Source: Balanoglossus misakiensis
Taxonomy: Eukaryota; Hemichordata
Direction of reading: 5' to 3'
DNA length: 64,000 nt
NCBI GenBank assembly: GCA_040954595.2
Contig: CM082578.2
Coordinates: 17,546,001-17,610,000 of the forward strand
Made by a program: the position numbers and the translations under genes. Positions 62,155 to 64,000 of the stretch are shown in pieces. The notes below the pieces were generated by a model. That model did not search any database, was not told where the DNA came from, and saw nothing but the letters and a program-made list of their open reading frames with translations. Each line of letters begins with the position of its first letter. Within the stretch, counting starts at the first letter, position 1.

Positions 62155-64000
62155 CTATTTGATTGAAAATGTTTCATACAAAAGTGCGGGGCCCCTGGGG
62201 ATTGGCGACATGGGTGTGTATGTCGGATCAGCATGGGGGTCAATCGCTGACATTGGTACATAGTGACGTGTGTCTAACACTCTGTCAGTTCTTTCTGTTG
62301 GTCTAAGGTATATATGGTTTATTTTCACTCCAGTTACCGATTCAGATATTTCTCTCGGTTGCAGATATCCGTCACTGGTCTCCTCGACGATGACTGGATC
62401 GATTATTTCTTCGTAAATGACACTAGCTTTTTTCATTCGTTGCGAATCACTTGATCTGACCCTAACCATGTTTTGGTCCCTTTGTCCGTTCTCTTTGCTC
62501 TGATTTCTTCTCCTAACAATCTTCAACACCACTAGTATCAAAATGGCGATGAAAAGGACGCCTCCAGCCGACCCAGTGATCACTAGGATTTTAGCAAATT
62601 CACTGTTTGTTTCTCTGTCGTCGCCACTCGAGTTATCCCTATTGGGCGACGACGACGATGTCGCCCAATAGAGATAGCTCGAAGACGTGAAGGGCGACGT
62701 CGCCTTTGACTCAACGCGCAGGTATACCACAGCGATACCTTTACCAAGGATATTGGCTGCTATGCATGTATATGTTCCAGAATGTTTCACCTGAGCTGAC
62801 GATATCACAAGACTACCTTGGCTAGTAGTGTGTATCGGATCTTCATGTGCCCTTGTCATGCCGCCATCGCTATTCGTGTCGAGTCTTTCTCCTCGTGGTG
62901 TTATCCAATACACACTTGGTTCAGGTATCCCAGTTGCGATACACTCCAGTTCTATCGTATCACCCTCTTTCACATAGGCCCATGTTATGGGTGTGAGAAA
63001 TTCCGGAGACCTGCACCTCATGTCTGCAGCTGCGGCGATGAAATCCATATCGGCATACTGACTTGGTTTTCGGCACGTGAACCCAATAAAAATAATTCGA
63101 CTGGTTTCTTTCTTGTCATCAATCCACTGCCGTAGCCTTTGTAGGCGGCAATCACATTCCCAGGGATTGCCATCAAGGTAAATCGAGAGTTCGTCTTGTA
63201 GATTTTCGGCAGACAGCGGAATGTTGTCAGGTTGCAATGTGGCCAGGTTGTTGCTGTTAAGGAATAGTACCTTCAATGCGCTCAAGTCATCAAAGATATC
63301 GGCGGACAGTGCAGATATCTTGTTGAAAGCCAGGTCTAGATATTGAAGTCTTCGCAAACCGTTAAAAATATCCGCGGGCAGTGTTGTGACCTCGTTATTA
63401 TTGAGGTACAGGCTTTGCAGTGAAGTCAATCGACTGAACTGAGTCGGCGCTAGTGACACCAAAGCATTGTATCGCAGGTACAATTTTCTGAGATTGGTGA
63501 CGTCATCGAAGACAGTGACTGGTAATGTTGTCAGGTCGTTGTTGTTAATCCATAGCTCATTCAGTTCAGCCATTCCTCCAAATATATCGTCGGACAATGC
63601 AGATATCTTGTTGTGGGCCAAGTCCAAACGTTGCAAATTTCGCAAACCTCTAAAGATACCAGTTGGCAGCATGGTGATTTTATTGTCATAAAGATACAAT
63701 TTTTCTAATAAAGACAACCGATTAAATTGGTCTGGTGCTAGCGACGTCAGAGCGTTATGTTCAAGGTGCAGAGAGGTGAGATTGGTGACGTCATCGAAGA
63801 CGGGGGCTGGCAATGTTGTCAGGTTGTTGTTGTTGAGCCAAAGTCCCAGTAGTCGACTTAAGCCGCCAAAGATGTTGGAAGGAAGAGTAGACAGGTTGTT
63901 GTAGTGCAAGAATAAAGCTCTAACAGAGCGCAAATCATCGAAGACGCCAATCGATAGCGATGCTATGTCGTTGGCGGCGAGGTTTAACGACTTCACACTG
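62155..64000 (-). CDS. LRR-Ig transmembrane receptor, N-terminus beyond the window
   Basis: Predicted cell-surface receptor of the LRR-plus-immunoglobulin class, expanded in amphioxus. The frame is open to the right edge, so the start, signal peptide and LRRNT are outside; an internal Met at 63994-63996 serves only for numbering (613 residues visible). Residues 1-264 are eleven 24-residue LRRs of the LxxLxLxxNxLxxLPxxxF type. LRRCT at about 277-331 (NPWECDC...FTCRKP...MRC). Ig-like domain about 333-428 with Cys352, Trp364, Cys411 (HSGTYTC). TM about 469-493 (LFIAILILVVLKIV) then RRR. The 120-residue tail has YEEI (528), YLQP (544), YLRP (563), YVPM (579), YTPM (593) and YETF (607). No intron is seen in 1.85 kb. 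TAG at 62155-62157. Confidence 0.9.
   Translation of the reverse strand, partial: SVKSLNLAANDIASLSIGVFDDLRSVRALFLHYNNLSTLPSNIFGGLSRLLGLWLNNNNLTTLPAPVFDDVTNLTSLHLEHNALTSLAPDQFNRLSLLEKLYLYDNKITMLPTGIFRGLRNLQRLDLAHNKISALSDDIFGGMAELNELWINNNDLTTLPVTVFDDVTNLRKLYLRYNALVSLAPTQFSRLTSLQSLYLNNNEVTTLPADIFNGLRRLQYLDLAFNKISALSADIFDDLSALKVLFLNSNNLATLQPDNIPLSAENLQDELSIYLDGNPWECDCRLQRLRQWIDDKKETSRIIFIGFTCRKPSQYADMDFIAAAADMRCRSPEFLTPITWAYVKEGDTIELECIATGIPEPSVYWITPRGERLDTNSDGGMTRAHEDPIHTTSQGSLVISSAQVKHSGTYTCIAANILGKGIAVVYLRVESKATSPFTSSSYLYWATSSSSPNRDNSSGDDRETNSEFAKILVITGSAGGVLFIAILILVVLKIVRRRNQSKENGQRDQNMVRVRSSDSQRMKKASVIYEEIIDPVIVEETSDGYLQPREISESVTGVKINHIYLRPTERTDRVLDTRHYVPMSAIDPHADPTYTPMSPIPRGPALLYETFSIK

Overview
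The window is nuclear DNA of an invertebrate deuterostome, most likely an amphioxus (Branchiostoma). Grounds: GT-AG introns throughout, a ciliary dynein gene with about 60 coding exons, animal-only genes (ATP6AP1, IQUB, SEFIR-domain IL-17 receptors), and an apparently intronless LRR-Ig receptor of the kind amphioxus has in very large numbers. Species assignment is inference.

Layout. (1) 291-1562 minus: RPS23, four exons. (2) 1698-4464 plus: ATP6AP1 (V-ATPase accessory subunit Ac45), head-to-head with RPS23 across 135 bp that hold two identical TCACATGA boxes. (3) 5771-33380 minus: single-headed inner-arm axonemal dynein heavy chain, best match DNAH12, tail-to-tail with ATP6AP1; its introns hold simple repeats and short inverted-repeat transposon relics, including a clean TTAA-flanked MITE. 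(4) 35106-39917 plus: IQUB, a radial-spoke-base protein, divergent from DNAH12 over a shared promoter, so two ciliary genes may be co-regulated. (5) 41200-60883 plus: three tandem IL-17-receptor-like genes that I reconstructed exon by exon with consistent splice phases. All share a signal-peptide exon, a 40-49 nt mini-exon and a homologous ectodomain of nine exons in total. Then they diverge: gene A has three EGF-like domains, TM, SEFIR and a long tail; gene B has one EGF-like domain, TM and SEFIR; gene C has neither EGF, TM nor SEFIR and ends in a 51-residue Lys/Arg-rich tail, so it is predicted to be a secreted receptor. (6) 62155 to the right edge, minus: LRR-Ig transmembrane receptor, N-terminus outside the window, with a cytoplasmic tail full of SH2-type tyrosine motifs.

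Functionally there is a housekeeping pair (ribosome / V-ATPase), a ciliary pair (inner-arm dynein / radial-spoke base protein) and an innate-immune block (IL-17R cluster plus LRR-Ig). The most novel-looking system is the IL-17R cluster: a tandem family with EGF-containing stalks and a secreted member whose basic tail replaces the membrane and signalling module exactly at a shared phase-1 splice junction.

All exon boundaries come from reading splice signals, frame and homology by eye. No database search was run and names rest on remembered family sequences.
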